NCBI GenBank assembly: GCA_034769895.1
Contig: CM068369.1
Span: 145,659,574-145,723,573 of the forward strand
Direction of reading: 5' to 3'
DNA length: 64,000 nt
From: Magicicada septendecula
Lineage: Eukaryota; Arthropoda; Insecta; Hemiptera; Cicadidae
Shown here one piece after another: positions 36,085 to 49,070 of this stretch. The position numbers and the translations under genes were made by a program. Positions within the stretch are counted from its first letter, which is position 1, and each line of letters opens with the position of its first letter. The notes beneath the pieces are model-generated. The model saw only the letters and a list, made by a program, of their open reading frames with translations, searched no databases and was not told where the DNA came from.

Positions 36085-37120
36085 TAAAATTTACAACACT
36101 TTATAATAATAATTAGATAACACGAAGTGAATGTACTATAGTTTGTAACAAGGTGTATTCAGTTTTCCTTATGTGCAGCTTTTTCTAAATACTAAACATC
36201 ACTGACAACATGTTAGTTAATCTGCAACTCTACAATACACCTCCAATTACTTTGAAACACTCATTTAGGTACAAAATCCTTGCTGCAATACTTAAGAAAC
36301 TCCATTTCTTACTACTCTGTAATTCAGCGTACTATTTGTGTTATCTTTCTATTCCAAAATAATTTTTATCCAATTTCATACATTGATTAAGTTAGCTTTG
36401 TAGTTCTGAGTACAATTTGTGAAGACTGAAGAAGGAAGTAGTGGTCCTCAGAAATAATGGAATGCATTTCTTAAATATTTGCTGAATGATTTTATTTACA
36501 AATTTTTTTTTGTAAGACATTTAGTGTGCACTTTATATACAAGGCCATAAGTCGCTTGAGAAAAAGTATATGACCCACCATGTAACTGCAATCTAATCAA
36601 TTTTTGACTAATGAGAAACATTAATCTAAACTTATTACTTAACTTACATCTAACAGTTTCCCATATTGTCTCTCTTGTAGCTACATTTATATATAAATTG
36701 TACCACGATTTTTCTTGTGTACTATATTGCTTTAATGTATAACAGTTCTTGATACTTTGAGACGTCCAAAATTGACACGCTACAACTTAACACCACACAA
36801 ATACAAACAATGTGTAAATTAAATTGCAAAGAAATATAAAAAGCAAAATTTAACAACGTGCTTCCAATTCCCTTACATAATTGTGAAAGTAATGAAATTG
36901 TATTACCTAAATGATCCTTACCCAGTGCCAAAAAATTTAGTGTGTGTACTAGATACGTGCAATTTCAAACATATTTGAGATTACATAAGAAAAAAAAAAA
37001 ATACAAACCTCCATCTATTTTTCCATCCTTATTTTTTTTTGGTATACCAAAGCACTACAGAATACAATTAACTACACAAAACAAAGAAAATTTTTATATT
37101 ATTAGTAGGTCTGATTACTC
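36085..37120. other. No gene recognised
   Basis: AT-rich intronic sequence. Chance ORFs only. Confidence 0.35.
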
Positions 37121-37122
37121 AC

Positions 37123-37277
37123 CCAACTGTTCTGCTCAGTGACTTAGGCAGTGAATCCTTCTTGAGCAAATGTTTATAAAACTCATCTTGATAACTGGTA
37201 AATGTAGAATGCTTTGATGTTTCATCATGCGAGGGTTTCTTGTGGATATTAACTGAATTATTACCAAATGTACTACT
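37123..37277 (-). CDS. Host gene exon carrying the SYQDEFYKHLL module (first copy)
   Basis: Minus-strand exon of 155 bp with acceptor TTGTTCCTTTCCAG/AGT and consensus donor GTTGG/GTGAGT. It is phase 0 at the start and phase 2 at the end. The peptide begins SSTFGNNSVNIHKKPSHDET and continues SKHSTFTSYQDEFYKHLLKK, then DSLPKSLSRTV. It is hydrophilic with one short amphipathic module (SYQDEFYKHLL). The start phase fits the phase-0 end of the upstream exon 37544-37729, only 266 bp away. The module recurs in 22524-22607. I do not recognise a named domain. Confidence 0.75.
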
Positions 37278-37385
37278 CTGGAAAGGAACAATATTATAAA
37301 CACTCTTACCACAAGTATTAATAATTTATTCAGTGATATGACAGGTAAGACACTATAATCTGAAATTTTGTATATACTGTCTATT

Positions 37386-37494
<109 letters not shown>

Positions 37495-37543
37495 TTATCA
37501 TGTTTTATGTAATAAACTAAATAATGGCTCTGGAAATAGGTAC

Positions 37544-37729
37544 CTTAGTTGAATCTAGTGTATTTTCACTATTGCCTCCTCCACTCATCTGTCTTAATTC
37601 AACCAAATCTTGGATCACTTGATCTACTTCCATTTTCACTTTAGCTTCTTGATCACCGCTTGTTGTACGTTGCTTCTTTCTTCTATCATCTACATGAATG
37701 CTTCTTTCGTCTCTTTCTCTATCTCTGAT
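37544..37729 (-). CDS. Host gene exon, charged and helix-prone
   Basis: Minus-strand exon of 186 bp (62 codons), with acceptor TTTGTATACAG/ATC and donor CTAAG/GTACCT, phase 0 at both ends. It reads IRDRERDERSIHVDDRRKKQ, then EAKVKMEVDQVIQDLVELRQ and GGGNSENTLDSTK. The first part is a mixed-charge Arg/Asp segment with RRKKQR, a basic nuclear-localisation-like cluster. The middle has heptad-like hydrophobics (V-M-V-V-I-L-V-L), so a short helix is likely. It joins in frame to both neighbouring exons. Confidence 0.8.
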
Positions 37730-37734
37730 CTGTA

Positions 37735-38060
37735 TACAAATAACTTCATGTATTAAAAATGAAACACAATTTTGTTTCCATTATAAAGTTAAATAATGGA
37801 TGGCTGCCACAACCGCTTGTGGTGTGACGGTACAAATCCGAGTCACAGGTATAAAGGGGTTCAGAGTTTTTAATCATGTTAAAATTAGGAAATAAAACCA
37901 TTTTAATTTTGGGAGGTAATCCATGTAAAACAGTGGCAGAATAAGCTGTAAGGAATCTGGGTGTGACTCGTAAACAAGTGAGTCTATTGCTATTTTTAAC
38001 CGTGTCTAGCCAACATGGAACCAATCTAACCCTATAGAGGCCCCAACATTGTAATTATTG
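37735..38060. other. Intron sequence, unassigned
   Basis: A 92-codon minus-strand ORF (37746-38024) lies here without recognised motifs. The GC content is slightly higher than in the flanks and it abuts the LTR-like segment at 38060. Confidence 0.3.
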
Positions 38061-38520
38061 ACTGACGTCACAACAATAATGACGTAAAATCAACGTGTTA
38101 TAACTCTGGAACATAATAAAAAATATCTCTAAAACGTTGAGAGGCATATGGTATGACGTCGCCAACGTAGAGGGAGTACCACGTGACCGGCGTGTATATA
38201 CTACATACGCTCAGAGAAATCGTCCTGTTTCAACCGAAGTCTGATCCCGGCCGGGTCTGCACAACCAAAGTCAGCGAATAACTCAATTTTAAAGTAAAAA
38301 TGTAATTCAAGTACTGTTCTTGAAATGTAATCTACAAGTGTCAACAGAATAAGGAAATAGATTAACAGTTCAAACCAGTTTCAGAAAGTTAGTGAGTGTA
38401 TGAAGAACAAGTGTTGAACGAGAAGAAATGTAATACGTAGAACGACCAAGACAGATAAGTAAAGTGAACCAGATCGATCAGCCCACAATTAATTCAACTA
38501 TCCTATTCTAAATTACTTTA
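38060..38520 (+). mobile_element. Possible LTR-like promoter fossil
   Basis: A CRE-type palindrome TGACGTCA near 38062 and two further TGACGT motifs are followed by GTGTATATACTACATACGCT near 38191 and then CAGAGAAATCG. This is a promoter-like order seen in retroelement LTRs. No ends, second copy or coding region were found, so family and limits are open. Confidence 0.25.
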
Positions 38521-38568
38521 AAAAACAAAGCAAAAAAATGAGATCTCAAATCTAGAAATGGGGAAAAT

Positions 38569-40530
<1,962 letters not shown>

Positions 40531-40532
40531 AC

Positions 40533-40718
40533 CTCATCATCGAAGGCTGGAGTTGGTTGATGTGGTGTTCCTAACAAAGATTCACTTATAATTTGACTTA
40601 GTATGTCTGTTGCTGTGGCTGTTTCCTCATGAAGTCTCCTTTCAGCTTCATGAGGATCTACAACTGAAAGTGGGGCTGGTGCTGAGGGAGGTGAAGTTAC
40701 ATCTAATTTGCTTCTCTC
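40533..40718 (-). CDS. Host gene exon, acidic/Pro-rich
   Basis: Minus-strand exon of 186 bp (62 codons), with acceptor CAATTGTTCTCAG/GAG and donor GATGAG/GTAAAT, phase 0 to phase 0. It reads ERSKLDVTSPPSAPAPLSVV, then DPHEAERRLHEETATATDIL and SQIISESLLGTPHQPTPAFD. A Pro/Ser/Ala linker is followed by a predicted amphipathic helix (EAERRLHEETATATDILSQI) and a second Pro-rich stretch. All three frames were checked and only this one is open. It joins in frame to the 39-bp exon upstream and to 37544-37729 downstream. No named domain recognised. Confidence 0.8.
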
Positions 40719-41164
40719 CTGAGAACAATTGTTTCTCAGTTAAAGTATATGACACACATAGCTAGTACAGTACAGTAATCCCTTAACATTCGCGAAACTT
40801 AACTATTCGCGAACCTACTAATGAGAAACAAATTTAACATTCGCGTATACGCAACTTGGTTATTCGCGGATTAAAAAAAATATTGTACTGTATTAAATTG
40901 ATTTTTTTTCCATTAGAATATTATAATACTGTACTAATCAAGCTTACAAAAAACATTAAGACCACCTGCAAAATACATAAATAAAATTGTTTAAGGGGTA
41001 TGAGTAGACTTTCTTTGTGTAGCCGATTCCGAAAATTCCGGCTGACTCCGTGCCGCACACATTGTGTAAACAATTCTGAGAAAATAGACTAGGCTACGGT
41101 TTATGTACCCCTCTGTTTACATTTCTCTCAGTTGTTAGTAAGCGTGAGTGACAAAAGGTTCGTG

Positions 41165-42879
41165 ATGCCGCCTCCAGTGAAAAGAGTGAAAAAGGTTTTG
41201 CACCTTTCCGAAAAAATTAAAATATTAGATAGGCTACGAGCAGGAGAAAGTGCATCTGCTGTAGGTCGCTTTTTTGATATTAACGAGTCTACTGTTAGAT
41301 CTATTAAAAAAAATGAAAAGGCTATAAGAGACAGTGTTGCAGCAAGTGCTCCAAACAGTGCAAAAACCGTATCTCAAGTGCGGAACAAGTGTTTGGAAGA
41401 AACTGAAAAAGCGTTAAGTGTCTGGATAGAAGATATGAACCAGAAGAAACTTCCGCTAAGTTCAGCTTTGATACGGGCCAAAGCTAAAAAAATATATGAC
41501 CTTATCAACCTGGATCCTTCTGAATCATTGTTTAACTTGTTGGTTTGACAATTTCAAACATAGGCATAGTTTGCACAACATTAAGTTAGTTGGCGAATCG
41601 GCTTCCGCAGATCATGTAAGTGCTAAAAAATTTCCGGAAGAACTTGCTAAAATTATTGAAACTGGAGGATATCGTCCAGAACAAGTGTTCAACGCTGACG
41701 AGACAGGGTTGTTCTGGAAGAAAATGCCGAGTAGAACTTTTCTGTCCAAAACAGAATGTTCAGCTCCAGGTTTCAAGGCCGCAAAAGACCGAGTTTCTCT
41801 TCTGTTATGTGCCAACGCATCAGGCGATTTTAAGGTAAAGCCGATGCTGATTTATAGATCGCAAAATCCTTGTCCTCTCGAAGACAAAAATAAAAACGAG
41901 TTGCCTGTTTTCTGGAAATCAAATAAGAAAGCATGGGTAACTAGTGCATTGTTTCTGGAATGGTTTAATGACTGCTTCATTCATGAGGTGGAAAAATACC
42001 TCTCATATAAAAACCTTGATTTCAAAGTTCTCCTCATAGTTGATAATGCATCTTGTCATCCATCTAGTTTAAAAGAGGCCCATCCCAATGTTGAAGTGGT
42101 TTTTCTACCCCCGAATACGATGTCGCTAATCCAACCGCTAGATCAAGGAATCATAGCTACGTTCAAAGCCTACTACACAAGAAGATGTTTAAAACGAATT
42201 TTGAACTCCATCGAAGAAAATTCAGAAGCTACAGTAACATATAGTTGGAAAACATTCAACATAGCAAATTGTATTGCCGAAATCGATGCATCATTGATGG
42301 AATTGAAAGAAAGTTCAATTAATGCTTGTTGGCGAAATCTTTGGCCTCAAGTGGTACAAAAGGAAAACCAGATGCCTTTAATTTCCAAACAAGTTGAAGA
42401 GATTGTGGAACTGGCTCATCAGGTCGGAGGTGATGGTTTCGACGATATGACACGAGATGATGTTGAAGAATTAATAAAATCTCAAGAGAATGGTCTTACT
42501 GAAGAAGAACTAATAGAGATCATTGAAGAAAACGTCTTAGAGACCGACAACGTCACTGAAGACGAGACCGAGAATCCGGAAACTGAAGGTAAAAGTTTTT
42601 CTTTTTTTTCTGTAAAGGTTTTCTAATTGTTTTTAAGTTTTCTACAACTTAACATTTTTTATTGCAGGTAAAATATTTTCTTCAAAAGTTATTGGAGAAA
42701 TTTTAAAGCTCCAACAACAGCTTGTTGAGAAAGCCATAGAAAACGACCCTTCACTGGTGAGAAGCCTTAAATTTAAAAGAGAAATCGAGGCAGCGACCCT
42801 TCCTTACATTGAAATGTATAATTGTTCTGCCAAACAATCACAGATCACAAAATATTTTCAACCATCAACTAGCAAATAA
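41165..42879 (+). CDS. Tigger/pogo transposase, element 1 (one frameshift, one intron)
   Basis: The start is the ATG at 41165. The CENP-B-type N-terminal HTH (HLSEKIKILDRLRAGESASA, then VGRFFDINESTVRSIKKNEK) is followed by part of a second DNA-binding domain. The frame then breaks near 41525-41550, where a few bases appear missing before WFDNFKHRHSLHNIKLVGES. The DDE core carries Asp in NADETGLFWKKMPSRTF (codon at 41697), IVDNASCHPSS (42042) and QPLDQGIIATFK (42141), with 32 residues between the last two (DD32D, Tigger type). An intron, 42589-42667 (GT...AG), leads to a final exon ending AKQSQITKYFQPSTSK. The terminal QSQITKYF fits a PCNA-interacting (PIP) box. Few changes suggest a young copy. 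Confidence 0.85.
42589..42667 (+). other. Intron of Tigger element 1 transposase
   Basis: 79 bp, AT-rich, with GAAG/GTAAAA donor and TTTTTTATTGCAG acceptor. Removing it keeps the frame and adds 70 residues. Retaining it stops the protein 12 codons later (GKSFSFFSVKVF). GGTAAAA occurs at both boundaries as a 7-bp direct repeat. Confidence 0.7.
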
Positions 42880-43286
42880 ACTTTAACTTTCAATATGTAT
42901 AAAGTACAGTATAATCAATATCTATGTATGTTAATATTACTGCTTAATAAACATAGTACGTACATATTTTTTTCGTTTCAATTAAAATTTTACAGAACCT
43001 AACCCCCTTTTATACACGGGAAGATAGTCTCAACATTCGAAATTTTGACATTCGCGGAGGTTTCCACGAACGTAACCCTCGCGAATGTTAAGGGATTACT
43101 GTACATTAAAGAATATCCAACTCAAACTTAAATTAATACTTTAAAAGTAAAAACAAGCTATTATTTTGTTTTAATGTATGCTACTTTTCACATACATGCT
43201 TGTACATGCATACAGATACAAAAACACAACTCAATTATGTTAATCTACACACAATATTGATAGAAGTAAAAATATGTAATTAATAC

Positions 43287-43325
43287 CTTCATTACATGCT
43301 GATGATCAAAACTGAAAAGGAGTTT
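43287..43325 (-). CDS. Host gene microexon (13 codons)
   Basis: A 39-bp minus-strand exon, with acceptor TTGCTTCCTTTACAG/AAA and donor ATGAAG/GTATTA, phase 0 to phase 0. It reads KLLFSFDHQHVMK. It lies between exons 49276-49461 and 40533-40718, both phase 0 at the facing edges, so it can be included or skipped without a frame change. Short length makes the call less certain than its larger neighbours; the good splice sites and fitting phase are the support. Confidence 0.55.
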
Positions 43326-43499
43326 CTGTAAAGGAAGCAAATGGTGTCATATAAAGAAATTGCATAACTCTATACTATCAAACTTACATATAACAAAAAG
43401 TTAAGGAAATGGAAAAAATTGTTATAATAAAAAGAAATTTCATTCTACAGAAAATTAACATGATAGAATTTATAAATCAGAAACAGAGTCAATCACAAA

Positions 43500-43730
43500 T
43501 AGTTTTAGTGTTGACAAACTGATGCACGACAGCTGAGATGGTTTGGGAATTCTTGCAGAAAGAATGGCAAGAGTGATGTGGGAAATGGGCAGGGAATAAA
43601 GACAGAATAGATGACCTAGAAAAGTGCACAGAGAATAAGATAACTAATAAATTAATGATGGGTGGACTCATATGGATGGTATGGGCGATAGAAAGAATGG
43701 AAAAGAACCACTGCCTCAACATCTCAATGT
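43500..43730 (+). pseudogene. Possible LINE ORF2 tail remnant
   Basis: The plus strand reads QLRWFG near 43535 followed by Arg/Met-rich text and a later Trp-bearing segment (WTHMDGMG-type near 43666). This resembles the RLRWFGHV-x-RM...RW tail of LINE ORF2. It is short and degenerate. Confidence 0.3.
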
Positions 43731-43739
43731 TGTTAGTGT

Positions 43740-46380
43740 GAAGTTATATGTATTAAGTTAAGTAATTAAATGATCTGAAAACAAAAAAACTATGCATAAT
43801 TTAACTGACACTTATTATTTTTTTTTAAATGTCTGAAAATAGTTCATAATACATAAAGAACGGCTTGTGTGTTAAATTATACAGAGTAGTAGTTTTTGGA
43901 GAATATTTATCTAAAACTGGGAAATACTGAATACTCTGCATTACACACACTTGTTACTCTGCACAAAAAAAAAAAAAAACAGTTGCTTCATTATTTCGTA
44001 TTATTGAAAAGCTTACCAAATATTTTGCATTGCCATGTGCACACATACACAAAAAACAAAAGATAGATTTTGGGGAAAAAAAACTGCAGATTAAATCAAT
44101 AATACTTTGCAACATGAGCAAGGAAATGCAGCACTTCACAGCTGACACAATTGTACTCTGAAACTGTAGTCACTGCAACACACAAAGTGTAGTTCTGGTG
44201 CATGTGATTCACACCACTCCTGACTATACACTGAGCCAGTCTGGCTACGGAATGGATTGAGACTTCCAGAAGTATGGAGATTGGAGGCAGACTTGAGAAC
44301 CTCTATTTTGTGCTGACAAAATATTTGTACTGTTTATATCCAATTTTATCAATTTTAAAAAAAAGAATGCCAAGCATACTTTCATGGTATACTACTGCTG
44401 AATTCCAGTATGAATACTATCTATAATGTCATCAGTGTGTGTTTCAGAAAGCTCTATCTTTCTTAAACATCTTATGATCATTCTAGAAGTGACATCTCAT
44501 TACTTCGTATTATTACTGATTGATTCATCTGTGTAACAATAGTCCTTTCCATATAAAAAGTTTGAACAATTTATTTAAAATTCGTTTTCAATTCTGTGTT
44601 GTTTATTACTCCCTGATATATCAGTTGATTTTTTGGTATGGTACACAGTAGAAAGTATACAACATGCATTTCATTTTTGTCAGATACTGGCAGTGGATGA
44701 ACTGGATCCAAAGGCACCATCTCTCTTATTTATCATTTCATTCACTTTACTGTCAAAATATTGAAGCTGTTTATAACAAATTTTGGTATGTTAAAAGCAA
44801 AACTGGTTTCTAAAGATTTAAAGCTCCCTTACATCATAGAAATTATTTAGTTTTACCAATCACTAGAAGTTTGAGTTTTCTATCCTTATAATATTTGGAG
44901 ATACCATTTTCATCTGTGTTGAAAACCTATTTTTATGAATATCCTGAACAAATTTGAATAAAACAGTTCCAATATGTGTGGACAACTTATGTTTACCATA
45001 AATTAAATTTCTGAACAGTTCACAATCTATTATCAAATGTCCTGTACCAGCTACAAAGTTATTCACATTCCAAATTCTGACACTTTTTTTCACTACAGCT
45101 GCAATTCAAGGTTTCACTTTTTTATATCCACGATCCATTAAATAATTGATTTATCAACATTACTATACAATAATTGTTTTAAACATATTCTATTTTCAGA
45201 TTCGTGGTATGTCTTGTTACAGCAAGTTTTAACATTTTATGACTTGTAACATTTTTTATCATTCTCACAGACTTCTAAAATATTTTACTTATTGTGAAGA
45301 CTAAAATTTTTAGTTTAACATGCTGACTGACAAAAACATTTACATTCTACTACTTATACTTGCTCAGTAATAAGAAATGAAAAGAAATCACAAGCAGATA
45401 CTATAATATAGATAAAAATAGGATAAATTTGAAACAGGAGAAGTTGAATCAAAACTTGTAAACTTACAAATGAGCACGTGAATTGATGCAAAATCTGTAA
45501 AGAACTATCCTAATTTGTATACTGGTGGGCACAAATAATACAATATAATTCAACTAAATACATTAATCAAATATTTAACTTCCATAAAATTCACGATCTC
45601 ATTCTGCGGTTTCTAAAATAATAATTTATTTCACTTGATTAGTCCTTTGATTTTTATTTTATCAATGTCAATTACTTTCCCTTGATCTTTTTTAATACAC
45701 GATGCACTATAAGACATGTGACACTAGACATTATCTTTAGTTGTGACTGTGAATTAATAAGTGATGAAAGCTTTTGTATGGCTTGTTCATTAACTAGTTC
45801 AAACAATTTAAAACATTTGTGTTTATGTTATGACAAAATTGATTGCCTACATCCGAATCTGTGTACACGTGACACAGAAATATACACACAAGTGTTTTGC
45901 GTGTGTGTTTTCTATACATTTTCTAAATTAGTGGAAAATGAATTTAGACCTAACAAGAATTTATATCTATTTATGTACACAAATTTTGTATATATTGATT
46001 GTTCATGTTTGGCTCACCAGCTATTCTTTGTTGTTCGTTAAGACAAATGAGATGCAGTTAGCGCAAAAATTCCATTAAAGAAAAACCTGGAACTTATTTT
46101 AGTTAGGGTTTCACACAGATTACCTAGTTTGCAACATTAGAACTGTACGATTATGTAAGTACTCAAAATACTCTGGACTAACAGCACTCTTTTACTTAAT
46201 AATGTACATAACATGCTTGACGAGATACCTTTCAAGCAATGGGCACTGACAGAAAAAAACTAAACCCAACTCTAAACAAATTAAAACCTCCACATTTACA
46301 ACTACTACAACTGGGTTATTTTACAGTGGATGGCAACCTACAGCACCATGTTCAGTGCCATGTTTTTTGTCAGTATAACC
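43740..46380. other. No gene recognised
   Basis: AT-rich. The largest ORF (119 codons, 45682-46041, plus) is Cys-rich by chance composition and lacks a domain pattern. Intronic on the gene model. Confidence 0.35.
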
Positions 46381-46387
46381 AGACATC

Positions 46388-46466
46388 ACATTGAGTCTCA
46401 CCACTATGGTAGCTTTCATGCAGCGCTGAATCAGCCATTTTAAAGTAACATGACTGCACAGCAAGA
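46388..46466. repeat. 79-bp direct repeat, left copy
   Basis: ACATTGAGTCTCACCACTAT through CTGCACAGCAAGA. It recurs at 48992-49070 with a single difference seen by eye. Confidence 0.9.
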
Positions 46467-46583
46467 GTTCCATAAGAGACCTATTCAGAAAAAATATTTA
46501 AGATGAATCTTATTTTTTTCATAGAAATTTTGTGTTAATTTTTTTTAAATTTTGAATTGTTTCTTAACATATTTTTTATACTA

Positions 46584-48819
46584 CAGTACAACCTGTCACA
46601 TCCGGACCTGTGATATCCGGACGTATCTCCAAACTAATTTTTCAATTTTGGTTAGCGAAATGGTTAGGGATGAAAAAGTGAAAGTTGCAGCTAGAATGTT
46701 GTTTGCGCGCCTAGTCTATTCCGAGCGGGGCTGTGGCCTTGACTCGGTCAATGGCTCTTTCCCGGAAACCCATTCCTTTATTCTCAACCTCGGCTGCCGT
46801 CTGCCTGCCTCTTGCTACCCGCAGTCTGTGTTTGCGTTTTAAAGTGACAGTTTGTTTTGCAAGTGAATTTCTAAACTGTATGTCAGAAGTGATTGCTGTT
46901 GTTATCGTTATTGTTAACCGTTGTTACTGTATTTTATCGTTGTTATTTTTTATTGTTGTTATTCTTTATCGTTGTTTTTTGCTAAAATGGCGGAGAAAAG
47001 GAAGAAAACTGTTGTGAAAATGGATGAAAAGTTTCGTGCTCTGAAGAGGTTGGATGCTGGTGAAACAGCTAAGAAGATTGCTGCTGACATGGGAGTAGGA
47101 ACGAGCACTGTGAGTGACTGGAAAAAAACGAGGAGTGAGATTGAGAAGTGGTGCTCATCACAAGCTTCAACAAGTGGGGTAAAAAAACTGAAAATGATGA
47201 AGAAAGCCACTAACAACCAAGTTAATGAGGCTTTATATCTTTGGTTTACCCAAAGAAGAGAGCAAGGATTGTCTATCTCAGGTCCTTTGCTAAAAGAAAA
47301 AGCTTTGCACTTCAATAAAGAAATCGGAGCCGATGGACAGTTTAAAGCAAGTGAGGGATGGTTAGAAAGTTGGAAAAATCGTTATGGTGTGCGGAAACTG
47401 CAGATCAGCGGTGAAAAACTTTCTGCTAACCAAGATGATGTTGACAACTTCAAAACGTTTTTACACAGCTTTGTGGACGAACATGGGATTTCAGGAGAAC
47501 AGCTCTACAATTGTGACGAGACTGGGCTCAACTATAAAATGCTGCCGACCTACACTTTGGCTTCAAAACAAGAAGATAGTGCACCAGGGTATAAAAAGAA
47601 AAAGGAGAGAGTGACCATTTTAGCTTGTAGCAATGCTACAGGAGTTCACAAACTTCCACTGGGATTTATTGGAAAATCCAAAAAGCCGAGGGCTTTCAAG
47701 AACTTTAAAGATTTGTCTTCCCTGCCAGTTTGCTACAGAAACCAACTCAGCGCATGGATGAACTGTGAAATATTTAGTGATTGGTTTCACAAGCAGTTTG
47801 TGCCACAAGTTGAAAAACATTTAGCGAAAAATAATTTGCCAAGAAAAGCAGTGCTCCTACTAGACAATGCACCCTCACACCCAACTGAAGATGAACTGAA
47901 AAATGGTGACAAAATGTGTTTTTACCCCCAAATGTGACATCCCTTTGTCAACCTATGGACCAAGGTGTGCTTGAATCACTGAAACGTACCTATCGCCGTA
48001 AGTTACTGACTGTGTTGATTGCTGGAATGGACGAGGGTGAAAGTGTTACGGAATCCTTAAAAAAGGTGGACATGTTAGATGTGGTGATGTGGGTATCCCA
48101 AGCATGGGATGAAATAAAACCGTTTATACTGGTTAGGTCATGGAGGAAGCTGTTAGATCACGAAGCAACTGAAAAATGGACTGGAGAGAAACCAGAAGAA
48201 ATCAATGAAACTGTTTGCAATGAAGAAGAGAGTCAGATTGCAGAGCTTGTAAAAAACCTGCCTGGATGTGAAGAAATCAATGACGATGAAGTCAAGAAGT
48301 GGTTAAGTGAAGATGAAGTCAACGAAATTAGAGACGGTGACATTATAGAAATGGTGTGCAATAGCGATGAGAAAATCTCTGAACCCGAAGAGGATGACAA
48401 CAAGCCTATAATGAGTCACTCTGAGGCATTCAAGACCATCGAATCTCTGATCAGTTATGTTCAACATCAAGATGAAACAAGTGAAACTGAAGTGATGCTT
48501 TTAAGAAGGTTGAGAAACATGGCTTCCAAAAAACGTGTGCAGTGTGTGAAGCAGCCGAAAATCACAAACTTTTTCAAAAACTGATGTAGGCGTACTGTAA
48601 GTAAAACTTTTTAACCAATTTTACTTTTTGTATTTTAAAGAGTACAGTGTACAAATACAAATGCTAAACCAATAGAAACGTCTAAAAAAACATTCAACAA
48701 CAAACCCGTTCATTATTTCTGGCCCTCTAGCTATTTACAAATGACCTTGTGATATCCGGATTTTTCCATATCCGGATCGGCCGGTCGCCATATTAGTCCG
48801 GATATGACAGGTTGTACTG
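46584..48819 (+). mobile_element. pogo/Tigger-type DNA transposon, element 2 (near intact)
   Basis: Inverted ends CAGTACAACCTGTCACATCC (left from 46584) and CAGTACAACCTGTCATATCC (inward from 48819) lie between TA duplications (46582-46583 and 48820-48821). Several ATCCGGA motifs repeat inside both ends, probable transposase binding sites. Length is 2,236 bp. The transposase differs clearly from that of element 1, so this is a separate Tigger family. Confidence 0.95.
46987..48584 (+). CDS. Tigger/pogo transposase, element 2 (single frameshift)
   Basis: The start is the ATG at 46987 in a good context (AAAATGG). The N-terminal CENP-B-type HTH is RALKRLDAGETAKKIAADMG, then VGTSTVSDWKKTRSEIEKW. 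A second, CENP-B-type HTH_Tnp_Tc5-like domain spans about residues 65-135 (KASEGWLESWKNRYGVRK). The DDE core has Asp177 (NCDETGLNYKMLP) and Asp293 (LLLDNAPSHP). The frame then shifts by one base near 47915, and CQPMDQGVLESLKRTYRRKL carries the third Asp at 47958. The acidic C-terminal tail ends QPKITNFFKN, a textbook PIP-box consensus (Q-x-x-I-x-x-F-F). Only one break was seen over about 530 codons, so the copy is recent. Confidence 0.88.
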
Positions 48820-48991
48820 TATTTCTTTATCAATGAAAACCTTACCTATTACCAAAAATTTAGATAATTTCATACTCACGACTTCAGTTTTCAAATTACC
48901 ATGATAACTTCAAAAATAAAGGAATTTTAAGGGAAATAATGGGAAAATTGTTTGAGCTTTAAGATATTAAGATATGCCTCTCTTTGGAGTT

Positions 48992-49070
48992 ACATTGAGT
49001 CTCACCACTATGGTAGCTTTCATGCAGCACTGAATCAGCCATTTTAAAGTAACATGACTGCACAGCAAGA
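48992..49070. repeat. 79-bp direct repeat, right copy
   Basis: Matches 46388-46466. Together the copies flank Tigger element 2 at distances of about 120 and 170 bp. Confidence 0.9.

Larger units (their letters stand above)
40773..43101 (+). mobile_element. pogo/Tigger-type DNA transposon, element 1 (near intact)
   Basis: Terminal inverted repeats CAGTAATCCCTTAACATTCG (left from 40773; right read inward from 43101) are essentially perfect over about 23 bp and lie between TA target duplications (40771-40772 and 43102-43103). Subterminal ATTCGCGA motifs repeat near both ends and may be transposase binding sites. The 2,329-bp element encodes one transposase with a single visible frame break and an 80-bp-class intron. 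It sits in an intron of the minus-strand gene in the opposite orientation. Confidence 0.95.

Noticed and set aside
45472-45498. 27-nt candidate microexon on the minus strand (ILHQFTCSF) with a good donor and acceptor
   Set aside because: It fits phase 0, but a 27-nt open segment between chance splice sites is expected in tens of kilobases of intron, and the peptide has no support.
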